Shown here: positions 23,655 to 32,195 of the stretch, piece after piece
Numbering within the stretch: the stretch's first letter is position 1
Layout: each line of letters opens with the position of its first letter
Origin: an uncultured Clostridia bacterium
GTDB lineage: Bacteria; Bacillota; Clostridia; Christensenellales; Aristaeellaceae
DNA: 34,298 bases
Direction of reading: 5' to 3'
Assembly (NCBI GenBank): GCA_945928315.1
Contig: CAMENN010000018.1
Span: 1-34,298, forward strand
Made by a program: the position numbers and the translations under genes
Notes under the pieces: model-generated
What the model was told of the DNA's origin: nothing
The model's input: only the letters and a program-made list of their open reading frames with translations
Database searches by the model: none

Positions 23655-23788
23655 ACGGCCGGTTTTGCAGGTACAGCAACAGCCCGTCTTCCGGGAAACG
23701 GGACGGGTCGGATGGACGCAGGACAGAGCCTGACAGGCATCCGGCTGACGGTCTGCCTCTGCGCACCGGAGCGCATGCTTCATTGGAA

Positions 23789-23836
23789 ACAAAGGGCGGG
23801 CGCCCCGACTGTGCAGTGCAGGCGCCCGCCCTTTGT
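23789..23836. terminator. bidirectional terminator between convergent genes
   Basis: A perfect 16-bp stem (ACAAAGGGCGGGCGCC and complement) with a 16-base loop sits between the DUF421 gene and the amber-interrupted gene. The A-rich and T-rich ends of the stem give a short T tract in both directions. Confidence 0.82.
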
Positions 23837-23863
23837 GTGAAGCCGCAGCGGCTCTTTGGAGGC

Positions 23864-25933
23864 TCATTCAAACCTCGCTTCTACGGTCTGTCCGCCGGAT
23901 TCGTAGGTGACCTCATACCATTCCTTCTCCGAAAACGCCGGAAGGAAGGCGGACTGCCCATTCAGCGCCGTCGCGTAGAAGACCACCGTGACCGGATAGG
24001 AATACGAATCGTCGCCGCGGACGATGGAAACCTTTGCCTCGGAAATCAATTCCTCCGCCTCGAGGATGCTTTCGCCCGCCAGGCCGAAATCCGCTCCGGT
24101 GTTGCTGCGCGAGATGCCCGCATGGCCCTGCGCGTTGGAGATGGCGGCAGTCTGCTCTCCCGCGAGCAGGCTGCTCAGCTGCTCCTGCGTCAGGGCCACA
24201 TCCAGCGTGCCCAGATAGCGCGGCGAAATCCAGTCCCCCGGATACAGGATGTGCAGGCCGTCCGCGCCCATCTTCCACGTCACCCGCTCATTTGTGAACG
24301 CATACCCGGCGGCAATGCCCGCATCCACGAACAGATTGGCGGCATACTTTTCCGTCAGGCCCGCCTCAATCATGCCGACGAGCTGCTCGCTCGCCTCCGG
24401 GCCGGAGATGAGGAGCTCCTTCAGCTCCGCCTCCTGCCCGGTCGCCGTATCAAAGGTCAGCACATACTGACCGCTCATCGGACGCGCGGCGCCGGAGGTA
24501 TAGCGCACCTCCTCAAAGGTCAGGAACAGCAGAGAGCCCGTGGCGGATGCGTCCTTCAGGGTCAGCGTGTACAGGTGCTTTCCCGCGTTTGCCGGGAGCG
24601 GCTCCTGCTCCAGCTCCCCGATGATCCACTGCGTATCGTCATACAGCTGAGCAAGCCGGGCGTTGATCCGGTCAGAAACGTCCTGCCTGCCGGTCACGGT
24701 CACCGTGGGCCTGACGATGTAGCTCTCCGTCCTGTCGTACGCCGTTTCATCGATGTCCGTGGTCACAATCACGGCTTCTTCGGACGTGACGGCGATGCTT
24801 TCCTCAATCACGACGAACTCCGGATCGTCAATCCATGTATTGGCGTCAAAGCAGAACAGCGCCGTATCGGCATTGCCGGTGAATTGCGGATTCAGCATCG
24901 TCAGCGTGACGTGCTCTTCCGCGTATTCATGCATGTAGCTGTAGGCGTCGCCAACGGGCACCAAGCCGGTATCCGTCAGATACCTGTCGTAGAGCTCCTT
25001 GGTAAACCAGCCGTACGCGCCGATCACGAGCACAATGCGCCCCTTCAGTGATCGCGCAAGCCGCGGGAGAAACTGTTTGTAGAGGACGAAGGTATCCGAG
25101 TATTGCTCGCCGTCGACCGTAACGGTAGTCCCCGGCGCAAAGGCGCGGAATCCTCGGATGATGCGGTGTGCGAAGAACCCTAGGGAGGAGTCATGGGCAT
25201 TCAGATAGATATAGGTGACATCGTTTTCATCCGTCTCCATCATCGGAAGGATTTTGAGCAGCTCCCAGATGTCCTCGTGATTGAAATACGGCCCGTACTG
25301 AATCACGGACTGCATGTTGTAGTAGCTCCTTCCGAAGAGCTCCTTCATCATGTCCAGGTCGTTGCGGATGGCATTGGGCGTTTTGTTTTCTACATTCCAG
25401 CCGAGAAGGAGCGCGCGGGGCTCGGTGGTGCTGTCAAAAACGCAGGTATACTCGCAGTGCCCGACGTTCGCGCTGGTCACGGAGATCGTCAGCCTGGGCT
25501 CCGGCGCCCGTTCGACATACGCCCTCGGCGCCGCACAGTAAAGATCAAATGCAAACGTGTACGTATCGCCGTAGGCCAGTCCGTCATTGAACACATGGGC
25601 ATCGCTGCCGCTGCGAAGCTCCAGCGTGTCCTCCGCTTTCAACTCGATGACGACGTCCTCTGCCGCGGGATTGTCATGCTTTTCATTTCCGTTCACGTGC
25701 AGAAGGGTGGCTTTGGCATGCGTGACGCCCTCCTCACCGTCCTTCTGCTATTCGACATACAGCGCGAGGTATGGGCTGCCCTCCAGGCTGACGGGCGGTA
25801 GATTGGATTGCTCGAGCAGCGCAGCGCCTTTGGCGCCCTTCAATCCGCCTTCATTCTCAGCGCATGCGCACAAGGGCAGCAGACAACACATCACCATCAC
25901 AAGACAGAACATCAGAGAAAGCCATCGTTTCAT
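23864..25933 (-). pseudogene. secreted protein with caspase-like and DUF3298-like regions, interrupted by an in-frame amber codon
   Basis: One reading frame from ATG 25933 to 23864 (689 codons) is broken only by TAG at codon 62 (25748-25750); there is no frame change. The N-terminus is a signal peptide with a Cys-rich core ending in LCACAEN. A beta-rich region follows, then a part resembling the caspase/clostripain fold: RALLLGWN (173 on), ENDVTYIYLNAHDS with His247, and GRIVLVIGAYGWF, where the expected catalytic Cys is Tyr307. The last third (about 400-689) resembles DUF4163/DUF3298 of RsiV-type proteins (YVLTFDTATGQEAELKELL, GDWISPRYLG, ALTQEQLSSLL). GGAGG is 9 bases upstream of 25933. The second part could restart at GTG 25696, but without its signal peptide. 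The caspase assignment is inference. Confidence 0.6.
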
Positions 25934-25991
25934 CCCATTCATCCTCCTCAATACAATGGTTTGCGCCGCAGGATGCGGCCCTGCACGTTCT

Positions 25992-26020
25992 GTTATAACA
26001 TCCGGGCCGCCATTTCGCAA
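25992..26020 (-). promoter_or_regulatory. possible promoter of the amber-interrupted gene
   Basis: Minus strand: TTGCGA (26015-26020), 17-base spacer, TATAAC (25992-25997) with an extended TGT before it. The leader would be about 50 bases. Confidence 0.5.
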
Positions 26021-26125
26021 CGAACAACCGCAGATGCGCAGGCGATTTGCTGCGGGAATGGTCCTCCGTTCCCGCGTGAAATGCAGCCGCAGAAAAGCCC
26101 TGTCGGGAAAGGTGGCTGGAGATAC

Positions 26126-26162
26126 AAAAAGGCCCTGACGCGTGTATGAAACGCATCAGGGC
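26126..26162 (-). terminator. intrinsic terminator of tRNA-Ser
   Basis: Minus strand GCCCTGATGCGT pairs with ACGCGTCAGGGC (one mismatch or wobble) and is followed by CTTTTTG, 30 bases beyond the tRNA 3' end. Confidence 0.85.
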
Positions 26163-26191
26163 TTGGAGGTTGCCCCCCTGACTACCTATGG

Positions 26192-26279
26192 CGGAGAGTT
26201 TGGGATTTGAACCCAAGGAGGGGTATCAGCCCTCACACGATTTCCAGTCGTGCGCCTTAGACCACTCAGCCAACTCTCC
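26192..26279 (-). tRNA. tRNA-Ser(GGA)
   Basis: An 88-base tRNA with a 7-bp acceptor stem (GGAGAGT/ACTCTCC), discriminator G, anticodon loop CTGGAAA between CACGA and TCGTG giving anticodon GGA, a long class II variable arm (GAGGGCTGATACCCCTC) and the T loop GGTTCAAATCC. CCA is not encoded. It reads UCC and UCU serine codons. No duplicated 3' end or integrase suggests use as an integration site here. Confidence 0.96.
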
Positions 26280-26307
26280 ATCGGCCGCTGCTCAATCAGC
26301 GAAACCT

Positions 26308-26336
26308 ATTATACACGAATCGCGCGCATCCGTCAA
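26308..26336 (-). promoter_or_regulatory. promoter of tRNA-Ser
   Basis: Minus strand: TTGACG (26331-26336), 17-base spacer, TATAAT (26308-26313). A 14-base palindrome GAAAATGCATTTTC (26341-26354) lies just upstream, at the position of an UP element. Confidence 0.88.
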
Positions 26337-26370
26337 GAGGGAAAATGCATTTTCTTGAAATTCGCGCGGA

Positions 26371-27753
26371 TTACCGCTGAACCGCGCCCTCTTCGCCCGA
26401 TGTGACGTGGACATGATGCGCCGTGCTCATCAGATGGCGGCGGCAGCGGAAATAGGCCGGCACCAGGAAAAGATCCGCGAAAACCCAGGCCAGCGGTCCG
26501 CCCAGAGCAGCGCCGATGAAGCCCCAGACGGGCACAAGCACGATGCCCGCCAGGCTGCGCGCGATCATCTCCATCACGCCCGCGATAATCGCAAAGGCGG
26601 AAAAGCCCATGCCCTGAATCATGAAGCGCACGACGTTGACCAGCGTCAGCAGCGGATAGAAGAGCACCACAACGAGCATGTACTGCTGCGCCAGTTCGAT
26701 CAGCTCCGCCCCGCCCTCTCCGGAGACGAACAGGCTGACCAGCTCCGTGCCGAAGAACCATGTGACGGCGAACGCCAGCACGGAATAGGCAAAGCCCATC
26801 ATCGAGGCAGCAAACACACCCCTGTTCAGCCGGTCATAGCGGCTCGCGCCGACGTTCTGCGCGCCGTAGGTCGCCATGGTGGAGCCGAGCGCATCGAACG
26901 GGCACGCCAAAAAGCCCAGCACCTTGCTGCCCGCCGTCGCAGCTGCCACAGCCACCGAGCCCAGCGAGTTGACCGCCACCTGCAGAATCACGCTGCCGAT
27001 GGCCGTGATGGAATACTGCAGGCCCATCGGCACGCCGTAAGCGCACAGCTCGGTCATGCGCTTCCCCTGCACGCGCCACTCCTCGCGGGTGATGTGCAGA
27101 ATCGGGAACCGCACAGCGATCCACAGAAGGCAAAGCAGCCCGGAGACGCCCTGGCTGATGACCGTCGCCAGCGAGGCGCCCAGCACGCCCATATGGAACA
27201 CGAGGATGAGCAGCAGATCGAGCGCCACATTGAGCACGGACGAGAGAATCAGAAAGAACAGCGGCGTCTTGCTGTCGCCCAGCGAGCGCAGGTAGCCGGA
27301 GAGCAGGTTGTACAGGAATGTGCAGGGGATGCCCGCGAAGATCACCACGATGTAGCGGTAGGCTTCCTCAAAGCAGTCCTTCGGCGTGTTCATCAGCGTC
27401 AGGATGTCCCGGCAGTAGACGACGGTGAACACGGTGATGACCACGGAAAAGCCGATCGCCAGCCACGCGCCGTTGGCGACGAACTCGCGCATGCGGCTCT
27501 CCTCGTGCGCGCCGAAGCGCTGTGCCACAGGGATGGCAAAGCCCGAGCAGATACCCATGCAGAAGCCCAGCACGAGGAAGTTGATCGAGCCCGTCGCGCC
27601 GACGCCCGCCAGCGCCGTCACGCCCAGGAACCGGCCGACGATCATCGTATCCACAAAGCTGTACAGCTGCTGGAAGAGCATACCGGCCAGCAGCGGGATG
27701 GCGAAGCCCAGGATCAGCCGGACCGGGGAACCCTTTGTCAGATCTTTCGTCAT
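26371..27753 (-). CDS. MATE family multidrug/cation exporter
   Basis: A 460-residue integral membrane protein with about 12 helices in two homologous halves. The N-terminus MTKDLTKGSPVRLILGFAIPLLAGMLFQQLYSFVDTMIVGRFLG is typical of the NorM/DinF-like clade common in Clostridia (only its ends are quoted as diagnostic: GSPVRLILGFAIP and VDTMIVGRFLG), as are GALGASLATVISQ-like VLGASLATVISQG and the repeat-half motif GAQNVGASRYDR. It should export drugs or other organic cations with Na+ or H+. It has its own promoter. The only good ribosome binding site (AGGAGG, 27781-27786) is 27 bases from the ATG with a hairpin between. Confidence 0.92.
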   Translation of the reverse strand: MTKDLTKGSPVRLILGFAIPLLAGMLFQQLYSFVDTMIVGRFLGVTALAGVGATGSINFLVLGFCMGICSGFAIPVAQRFGAHEESRMREFVANGAWLAIGFSVVITVFTVVYCRDILTLMNTPKDCFEEAYRYIVVIFAGIPCTFLYNLLSGYLRSLGDSKTPLFFLILSSVLNVALDLLLILVFHMGVLGASLATVISQGVSGLLCLLWIAVRFPILHITREEWRVQGKRMTELCAYGVPMGLQYSITAIGSVILQVAVNSLGSVAVAAATAGSKVLGFLACPFDALGSTMATYGAQNVGASRYDRLNRGVFAASMMGFAYSVLAFAVTWFFGTELVSLFVSGEGGAELIELAQQYMLVVVLFYPLLTLVNVVRFMIQGMGFSAFAIIAGVMEMIARSLAGIVLVPVWGFIGAALGGPLAWVFADLFLVPAYFRCRRHLMSTAHHVHVTSGEEGAVQR

Positions 27754-27786
27754 GGTGATGCAAGCGCCCCGGCGGGGCGACCTCCT
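27754..27786 (-). promoter_or_regulatory. MATE gene translation start region: distant Shine-Dalgarno with intervening hairpin
   Basis: AGGAGG (27781-27786 on the minus strand) is followed by CGCCCC-GCC-GGGGCG, a 6-bp hairpin (27765-27779), then 11 bases and the ATG. Folded out, the hairpin would bring the effective spacing near normal. No in-frame start codon is closer to the site. Confidence 0.5.
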
Positions 27787-27804
27787 TTTTTCCAAAGCGA
27801 TGAG

Positions 27805-27833
27805 ATTATACACATTTCCTCGCCGCTTTTCAA
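27805..27833 (-). promoter_or_regulatory. promoter of the MATE exporter gene
   Basis: Minus strand: TTGAAA (27828-27833), 17-base spacer, TATAAT (27805-27810). The leader is about 45 bases. Confidence 0.87.
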
Positions 27834-27902
27834 GCCGCAAGATTCACCAGCACATCGCCGTCCGTCCGCACAGGTTTGCACAAAACCTCCTTTTCTCCGT
27901 CA

Positions 27903-27954
27903 AAAACCGGCTGACGCACGGGCGGATGCGCTCCGCCGCCGGTCAGCTGGTTTT
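27903..27954 (-). terminator. intrinsic terminator of the molybdenum hydroxylase operon
   Basis: Arms 27942-27954 and 27903-27915 form a 13-bp stem with one wobble pair (AAAACCAGCTGAC with GTCAGCCGGTTTT) and a GC-rich internal loop containing a second small stem (GGCGGA/TCCGCC). A run of five T follows. It begins 2 bases after the mocA-like stop codon. Confidence 0.85.
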
Positions 27955-27955
27955 C

Positions 27956-28555
27956 CTATGTGTGCATCAATTGCTGCAGCCTTTCGTGGATGCGCTCAAG
28001 CGCCTGCGGCGTATCCGCGTCGGAGAGCTCATCTGCATCCGCGCAGGGCACGACGAGCAAATCCGCCTCGTTTCCGCACAGCAGCGCACCCGCCCCGCGG
28101 TCGCCCGTCAGCGCCGCGAGCTGCCCGAAATACGCCTGCCGGAAGACCGCCGGATTGCCCCGGTGCGTGCCGTCCATCAGGCAGGCCATGCCCCTGCCGC
28201 CTGCCTCAAACGCGCGCAGCAGCCGCGTCAGCGTCTCCGGGCGCACAAGCGGCTGGTCGCCCGCCATCAGCAGCAGCGCGTCCATGTCCCGCATCGCCTG
28301 CGCCGCCAGCGCGATGGAATGGGCCTGCCCGCGCGCCGGGTCGCCGTTGACGATGACCTGCATGCCGTATCCGCGCACGATCTGCGCCACCCGCTCATCG
28401 CTCACCACCGCCGCGCGCCGGGCGATGCCCTCCGCCGCGCACAGCGATCCAAGCGCACAGCCGATCAGTGGCCTGCCACCGGCATCCGCCAGCAGCTTGT
28501 TGGCGCCAAAGCGCGTGCTCAGCCCCGCGGCCAGCACGACCGCGCCGACGTTCAT
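27956..28555 (-). CDS. MocA/MobA-like molybdenum cofactor nucleotidyltransferase
   Basis: A 199-residue NTP transferase (MobA-like fold) predicted to add a nucleotide, most likely CMP, to molybdopterin for the adjacent molybdenum hydroxylase. The N-terminal VVLAAGLSTRFGANK carries the nucleotide-binding loop (11-20), and GDQPLV (99-104) is the metal-binding motif; GNPAVF is also typical. The ATG overlaps the stop of the large subunit gene (ATGA, 28552-28555), which links it to that enzyme. CMP rather than GMP is inferred from the xanthine dehydrogenase family context. It ends in TAG. Confidence 0.85.
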   Translation of the reverse strand: MNVGAVVLAAGLSTRFGANKLLADAGGRPLIGCALGSLCAAEGIARRAAVVSDERVAQIVRGYGMQVIVNGDPARGQAHSIALAAQAMRDMDALLLMAGDQPLVRPETLTRLLRAFEAGGRGMACLMDGTHRGNPAVFRQAYFGQLAALTGDRGAGALLCGNEADLLVVPCADADELSDADTPQALERIHERLQQLMHT

Positions 28556-30831
28556 TCCCGCTCCCCCAGCAGGATCTTCTCCGCCGTGATCGGCAGCGAG
28601 CGCACGCGCACGCCGCTTGCGTTGTACACCGCGTCAGCGATGGCGGGCGCGGGCGTGTTGATCACGCACTCGCCGATGGACTTCGCGCCGAACGGTCCGG
28701 TCTGCTCGTAGCTCGATTCAAACGCCACGCGCACGCTTCTGGCGTCCACGCGCGAGGGGACCTTGTATTGAAGGAAGGAATTGCTCACGGTCCGGCCCCG
28801 GCCATTCATCTCCGGGTTTTCCGTCAGCGCCATGCCGATGCCCTGCATGATGCCGCCCTCCGTCTGCACCCGCGCCAGATTCGGGTTGACGACCGTGCCG
28901 CAATCGACCACGCCGACATAATCGACGACCTCCACCTGCCCGGTGAGCGGGTCGAGGTCGATCTCCGCGCAGCCCGCCATGAACGGCGGCGGGGAGATCG
29001 GCGAGCCGTTCGATTCGCACGCCGAGAGGTCCTCCACCCCGGCGGTCATATGCGCCTGGGCGATCTCCCGGAGCGGGACGCTCTCCTCGCTGTCCATGCG
29101 GCGCACGCAGTCCCCGTCGAAGCAGACGTCCTCCGGCGCGGCGCCCAGCAGCTGTGCGCCCACCCGCGTGATCTTGCCGCGCAGCACCTCGCAGGTGCGC
29201 ACCACAGCCATGCCCGTCACATACGTCGTGCTCGAGGCGTAGGAGCCGCAGTCATACGGCGAGGTGTCGGTGTCCACGCCGTGCACGGTCACGTTGTCCA
29301 CATCGCAGTCGAGGCTCTGCGCGGCGATCTGTGCGAGGATCGTGTCGCAGCCGGTGCCCATGTCCGTCGCGCCGATGGACATGTTGTAGATGCCGTCGTC
29401 GCCCAGCCGGATGGATACCGCGCCGGTGTCCACGTTCGAGATGCCGGAGCCCTGCATCGCCAGCGCCATGCCGACTGCGCGCACATGGCCGTTGGGCATC
29501 GTGCGGGCGGGATACTTCTCATCCCAGCCGATCATGTCCTTCGCGCGGGCAAGACAGCGGTCGATGGCGCAGCTGCCCGCGGTCTCGCCGTAGTAGGCGG
29601 GCATGCGCTCGCCCTCGCGCACCATGTTCGCCTCGCGCAGCGCCGCCGGGTCCATGTGCAGCGCATGCGCCAGCTCGTTAATCGCGGATTCCAGCGCAAA
29701 CAGGCCCTGCGTCGCGCCGTAGCCCCGGTACGCGCCCGCGCTCATCGTGTTCGTGTAGACCACGTCCCAGTGGAAGCGGAACGCCTTCAGGCCGTGCGTG
29801 TAGAGCGGGATCGACTTGTGGCCGGAAAGGCCCACCGTCGTCGGGCCATGCTCGCCGTACGCGCCGGTGTTGGAGAGCGTGTGCAGGTCGATGGCCCGGA
29901 TGGAGCCGTCGCGCATCGCGCCCACGCGCACATGCATGCGCATCGCATGGCGCGGCGAGGAGACCGTCATCGACTCCTCGCGCGTGAAGATGATCATCGC
30001 CGGGCGTCCGGTTTTGACCGTCACGATCGCCGGATAGACCTCACAGATGGCCGTCTGCTTCGCGCCGAAGCCGCCGCCGATGCGCGGCTTGACCACGCGC
30101 ACGTCGCTCTTTTTGAGCTCCAGCGCCGTCGCCAGGATGCGGCGGACGTGGAACGGGATCTGTGTGGAGGAGACGACCTCGAGCCGCCCGTATGCGTCGC
30201 AGCGCGTGAAGGCGCGGAACGTCTCCATCATGCACTGCTGGTTCGCCTTCGTCTCGTAGATCTGGTCGATGACCACGTCGCAGGCGGCCAGCTCCGCCTC
30301 CACGTCACCGTCGGCGTCCTCGCCCGTCGCGCAGAGGTTTCGGCGGTTGTCCGCGCCGCAGTCGGGCACGAGCGCGTGCCAGTCCTCCTCCGGGTGGACG
30401 AGCACCGGGTTGTCCAGCGCCTCCTGCGCGTCGAGCACGGCGGGCAGCACCTGATAGCGCACGCGGATGAGCCGCATCGCCGCCAGCGCCTGCTTCTCCG
30501 TCTCCGCCGCGACGATGGCGACCGGATCGCCCACGCAGCGCAGGTGCCGGTCGAGGATCAGCCGATCATACGGGCTGAACTCCGGGTAGGTCTGCCCGGC
30601 GAGCGTGAAGCGCGTCTTCGGCACATCCCGGTACGTCAGCACGCAGGCGACGCCCGGCACGCGCTGTGCGCGGCTCACGTCGATCTCCTCGATCATCGCA
30701 TTGGCGTGCGGGCTGCGCAGCAGCTTGACGACGAGGCAGTCCTCCGGCGCGATGTCCGCCACATAGACGGGCTTGCCGGTGGTCAGCGCCATGGCGTCCT
30801 TCTTGCGGACGCCCATGCCGACAGCCTTCAT
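28552..30831 (-). CDS. xanthine dehydrogenase family, molybdopterin-binding subunit
   Basis: A 759-residue molybdenum hydroxylase large subunit. Visible landmarks are the N-terminal ald_Xan_dh_C domain (GKPVYVADI...), the Moco-binding IGGGFGAKQ (251-259), GAYRGYGATQ (366-375), GATDMGTGCDT (487-497), GSYASSTTYVTG and the catalytic glutamate Glu721 in GAKSIGE. Members hydroxylate purines, nicotinate, aldehydes or related N-heterocycles; a purine is the best guess because of the divergent nucleoside-type BMP transporter, but the substrate pocket cannot be decided here. ATGA overlaps link it to the iron-sulfur gene upstream and the mocA-like gene downstream. The start at 30831 is set by that overlap. 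Confidence 0.9.
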   Translation of the reverse strand: MKAVGMGVRKKDAMALTTGKPVYVADIAPEDCLVVKLLRSPHANAMIEEIDVSRAQRVPGVACVLTYRDVPKTRFTLAGQTYPEFSPYDRLILDRHLRCVGDPVAIVAAETEKQALAAMRLIRVRYQVLPAVLDAQEALDNPVLVHPEEDWHALVPDCGADNRRNLCATGEDADGDVEAELAACDVVIDQIYETKANQQCMMETFRAFTRCDAYGRLEVVSSTQIPFHVRRILATALELKKSDVRVVKPRIGGGFGAKQTAICEVYPAIVTVKTGRPAMIIFTREESMTVSSPRHAMRMHVRVGAMRDGSIRAIDLHTLSNTGAYGEHGPTTVGLSGHKSIPLYTHGLKAFRFHWDVVYTNTMSAGAYRGYGATQGLFALESAINELAHALHMDPAALREANMVREGERMPAYYGETAGSCAIDRCLARAKDMIGWDEKYPARTMPNGHVRAVGMALAMQGSGISNVDTGAVSIRLGDDGIYNMSIGATDMGTGCDTILAQIAAQSLDCDVDNVTVHGVDTDTSPYDCGSYASSTTYVTGMAVVRTCEVLRGKITRVGAQLLGAAPEDVCFDGDCVRRMDSEESVPLREIAQAHMTAGVEDLSACESNGSPISPPPFMAGCAEIDLDPLTGQVEVVDYVGVVDCGTVVNPNLARVQTEGGIMQGIGMALTENPEMNGRGRTVSNSFLQYKVPSRVDARSVRVAFESSYEQTGPFGAKSIGECVINTPAPAIADAVYNASGVRVRSLPITAEKILLGERE

Positions 30832-31292
30832 GCGCGCACCCCCTTCAGCGAATCCAGGTACCGGCGGATGCCCCGCCTCTGCCCCATGTAGCCGGAGCAG
30901 CGGCACAGGTTGCCCGCCAGATACGCGTCAATTTCCGCGTCCGTCGCGTCCGGATTTTCCCGGGCCAGCGCCAGCACGTTCATCATGAGGCCCGGCACGC
31001 AGAAGCCGCACTGCTCCGCGCCCTCGTCCGCCAGGCAGCCGCCCAGCGCCTTCGCCTCCTCCTGCAGGCCCTCCAGCGTCACAATGTCATGCTCCTGCAC
31101 GCGCGCGGCGGGCACCGAGCAGGAGAGCACCGCCCTGCCGTCCATGTGCACGGTGCACAGGCCGCAGTTGGCCGTCTCGCAGCCGCACTTGACGCTGGCG
31201 ATGTGCAGCGCGCGCAGCACCTGGTACAGCGAAGCGTCCGCGTCCGCCTGCGCCGTCACGCGGCGGCCGTTCAGCGTAAACTCAATCGTCAT
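30828..31292 (-). CDS. xanthine dehydrogenase family, [2Fe-2S] subunit
   Basis: A 154-residue electron-transfer subunit with two [2Fe-2S] clusters: the plant-type cluster with Cys38, Cys43, Cys46 and Cys58 (CETANCGLC...SC) and the C-terminal helical-bundle cluster with Cys95, Cys98, Cys130 and Cys132 (CGFC...CRC). It passes electrons from the molybdenum centre to the FAD subunit. Its start lies 11 bases inside the FAD subunit gene, and its stop overlaps the large subunit start. The length is usual for the three-subunit form. Confidence 0.93.
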   Translation of the reverse strand: MTIEFTLNGRRVTAQADADASLYQVLRALHIASVKCGCETANCGLCTVHMDGRAVLSCSVPAARVQEHDIVTLEGLQEEAKALGGCLADEGAEQCGFCVPGLMMNVLALARENPDATDAEIDAYLAGNLCRCSGYMGQRRGIRRYLDSLKGVRA

Positions 31293-32058
31293 GGTTTCCC
31301 TCCACACAGGCTCGCGCCGCGCGCTGCAGCAGCACCGGCGCAACCTTCCTTCTGTATGCCTCCGAGGCGCGCAGGTTGCCGCCCAGCGGCACGCGCTGCG
31401 TGATCTCCTCAAACACGGCCGTCGGCGCGTCCGGATCGACGCCCTCCGCGGCGATCATCGCCCGAGCAGGCCGCGCGCCCATCACCAGCCGCACGCCGCC
31501 CGGCTCCATCGCCGCGGCGCACACCAGCGTCGGGATGTCCGTTTTGCTCTGCCGTACGCTGACGATGCCCGCGCGCACGCCCTTCGGAATCCGCACATGC
31601 GTGAGGATGTCGCGGTCCCAGGGCTCCTGCTGATAGACGGCAAGCGGCACCTCGCCGCGATGATGGAGCACGACCGCCGCATCCAGCGCCAGCAGCAGCG
31701 TGCTCACATCCGAAAAGCCGAAGCGGGAATAGACGCTTCCGCCCAGCGTCGCGGTATTGCGCAGTTGCGTGCCCACGATCGGGGCAAGCGCCGCGGCAAA
31801 CGCGCCGCCCGTCTCCCGGTTCAGTGCATCGTGCGTTTCCAGCGCGCGCAGCGGCGTCATGGCGCCGATGACAAACGCGTCCTCCGTCTCCTCCACGCGG
31901 TCCAGCCCCAGGCCGGACAGGTCGATCGCCGTCTGTCGCCGCAGCCCGCACATGCGCAGCCACATGTTGCCCGCGACGATCACCGAGCTCTTCTTCTGGT
32001 TGAGCGCATACGCCTCCTCGAGCGACTGCGCCATGACGTAATTCTGATAGGTGGCCAT
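31282..32058 (-). CDS. xanthine dehydrogenase family, FAD-binding subunit
   Basis: A 258-residue FAD subunit (FAD_binding_5 then CO_deh_flav_C). FAD-binding elements include VIVAGNMWLRMCGLRR (which takes the place of the usual AGGTDL loop), the flavin-contacting RNTATLGGSV and the DVSTLLLALDA segment. It takes electrons from the iron-sulfur subunit and passes them to NAD+ or another acceptor. GGAGGAAAT precedes the ATG at 32058, and a 6-bp hairpin GCCGCC/GGCGGC (32068-32083) stands just upstream of that site. It is the first gene of the operon. Confidence 0.88.
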   Translation of the reverse strand: MATYQNYVMAQSLEEAYALNQKKSSVIVAGNMWLRMCGLRRQTAIDLSGLGLDRVEETEDAFVIGAMTPLRALETHDALNRETGGAFAAALAPIVGTQLRNTATLGGSVYSRFGFSDVSTLLLALDAAVVLHHRGEVPLAVYQQEPWDRDILTHVRIPKGVRAGIVSVRQSKTDIPTLVCAAAMEPGGVRLVMGARPARAMIAAEGVDPDAPTAVFEEITQRVPLGGNLRASEAYRRKVAPVLLQRAARACVEGNHDD

Positions 32059-32067
32059 ATTTCCTCC

Positions 32068-32083
32068 GCCGCCTGCCGGCGGC
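32068..32083 (-). other. hairpin next to the FAD subunit ribosome binding site
   Basis: GCCGCC-GGCA-GGCGGC lies immediately before GGAGG in the leader of the molybdenum hydroxylase operon. It may stabilise the 5' end or modulate translation. Confidence 0.35.
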
Positions 32084-32101
32084 CATGCGTATTCATTTCC
32101 C

Positions 32102-32130
32102 ATTATATAGAAGGCGCCCGCCTTTGTCAA
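32102..32130 (-). promoter_or_regulatory. fully consensus promoter of the molybdenum hydroxylase operon
   Basis: Minus strand: TTGACA (32125-32130), exactly 17 bases, TATAAT (32102-32107), 12 of 12 consensus bases. Such a strong core promoter for a catabolic operon suggests a repressor, but no operator palindrome is obvious. Confidence 0.93.
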
Positions 32131-32195
32131 TCGGCCCGCGCTTGCCGGATTCCGAACATTCCTGTTTCTTTTTCATAAAAGCATCGTGTTTTGTC

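Noticed and set aside
25748-25750. Pyrrolysine insertion at the amber codon
   Set aside because: No pyl genes are in the window, TAG ends other genes here, and the protein type is not one known to carry pyrrolysine. A stop, error or pseudogene is simpler.
25696-26020. Frameshift between the signal peptide and the rest of the secreted protein
   Set aside because: The two parts are in the same frame; only a single TAG codon separates them.
26192-26279. tRNA-Ser gene as an integration site for a mobile element
   Set aside because: No integrase, no duplicated tRNA 3' end and ordinary chromosomal genes on both sides.
26407-28350. Plus-strand open frame of 647 codons opposite the MATE gene
   Set aside because: Antisense shadow that also runs through the MATE promoter; the protein is His/Gln/Arg-rich with no domain.
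28468-30891. Very long plus-strand open frame (over 800 codons) opposite the molybdenum hydroxylase large subunit
   Set aside because: It is antisense to a gene with clear catalytic motifs, its translation is His/Arg/Ala-rich without recognisable domains, and it lacks a ribosome binding site. High GC makes long antisense frames common.
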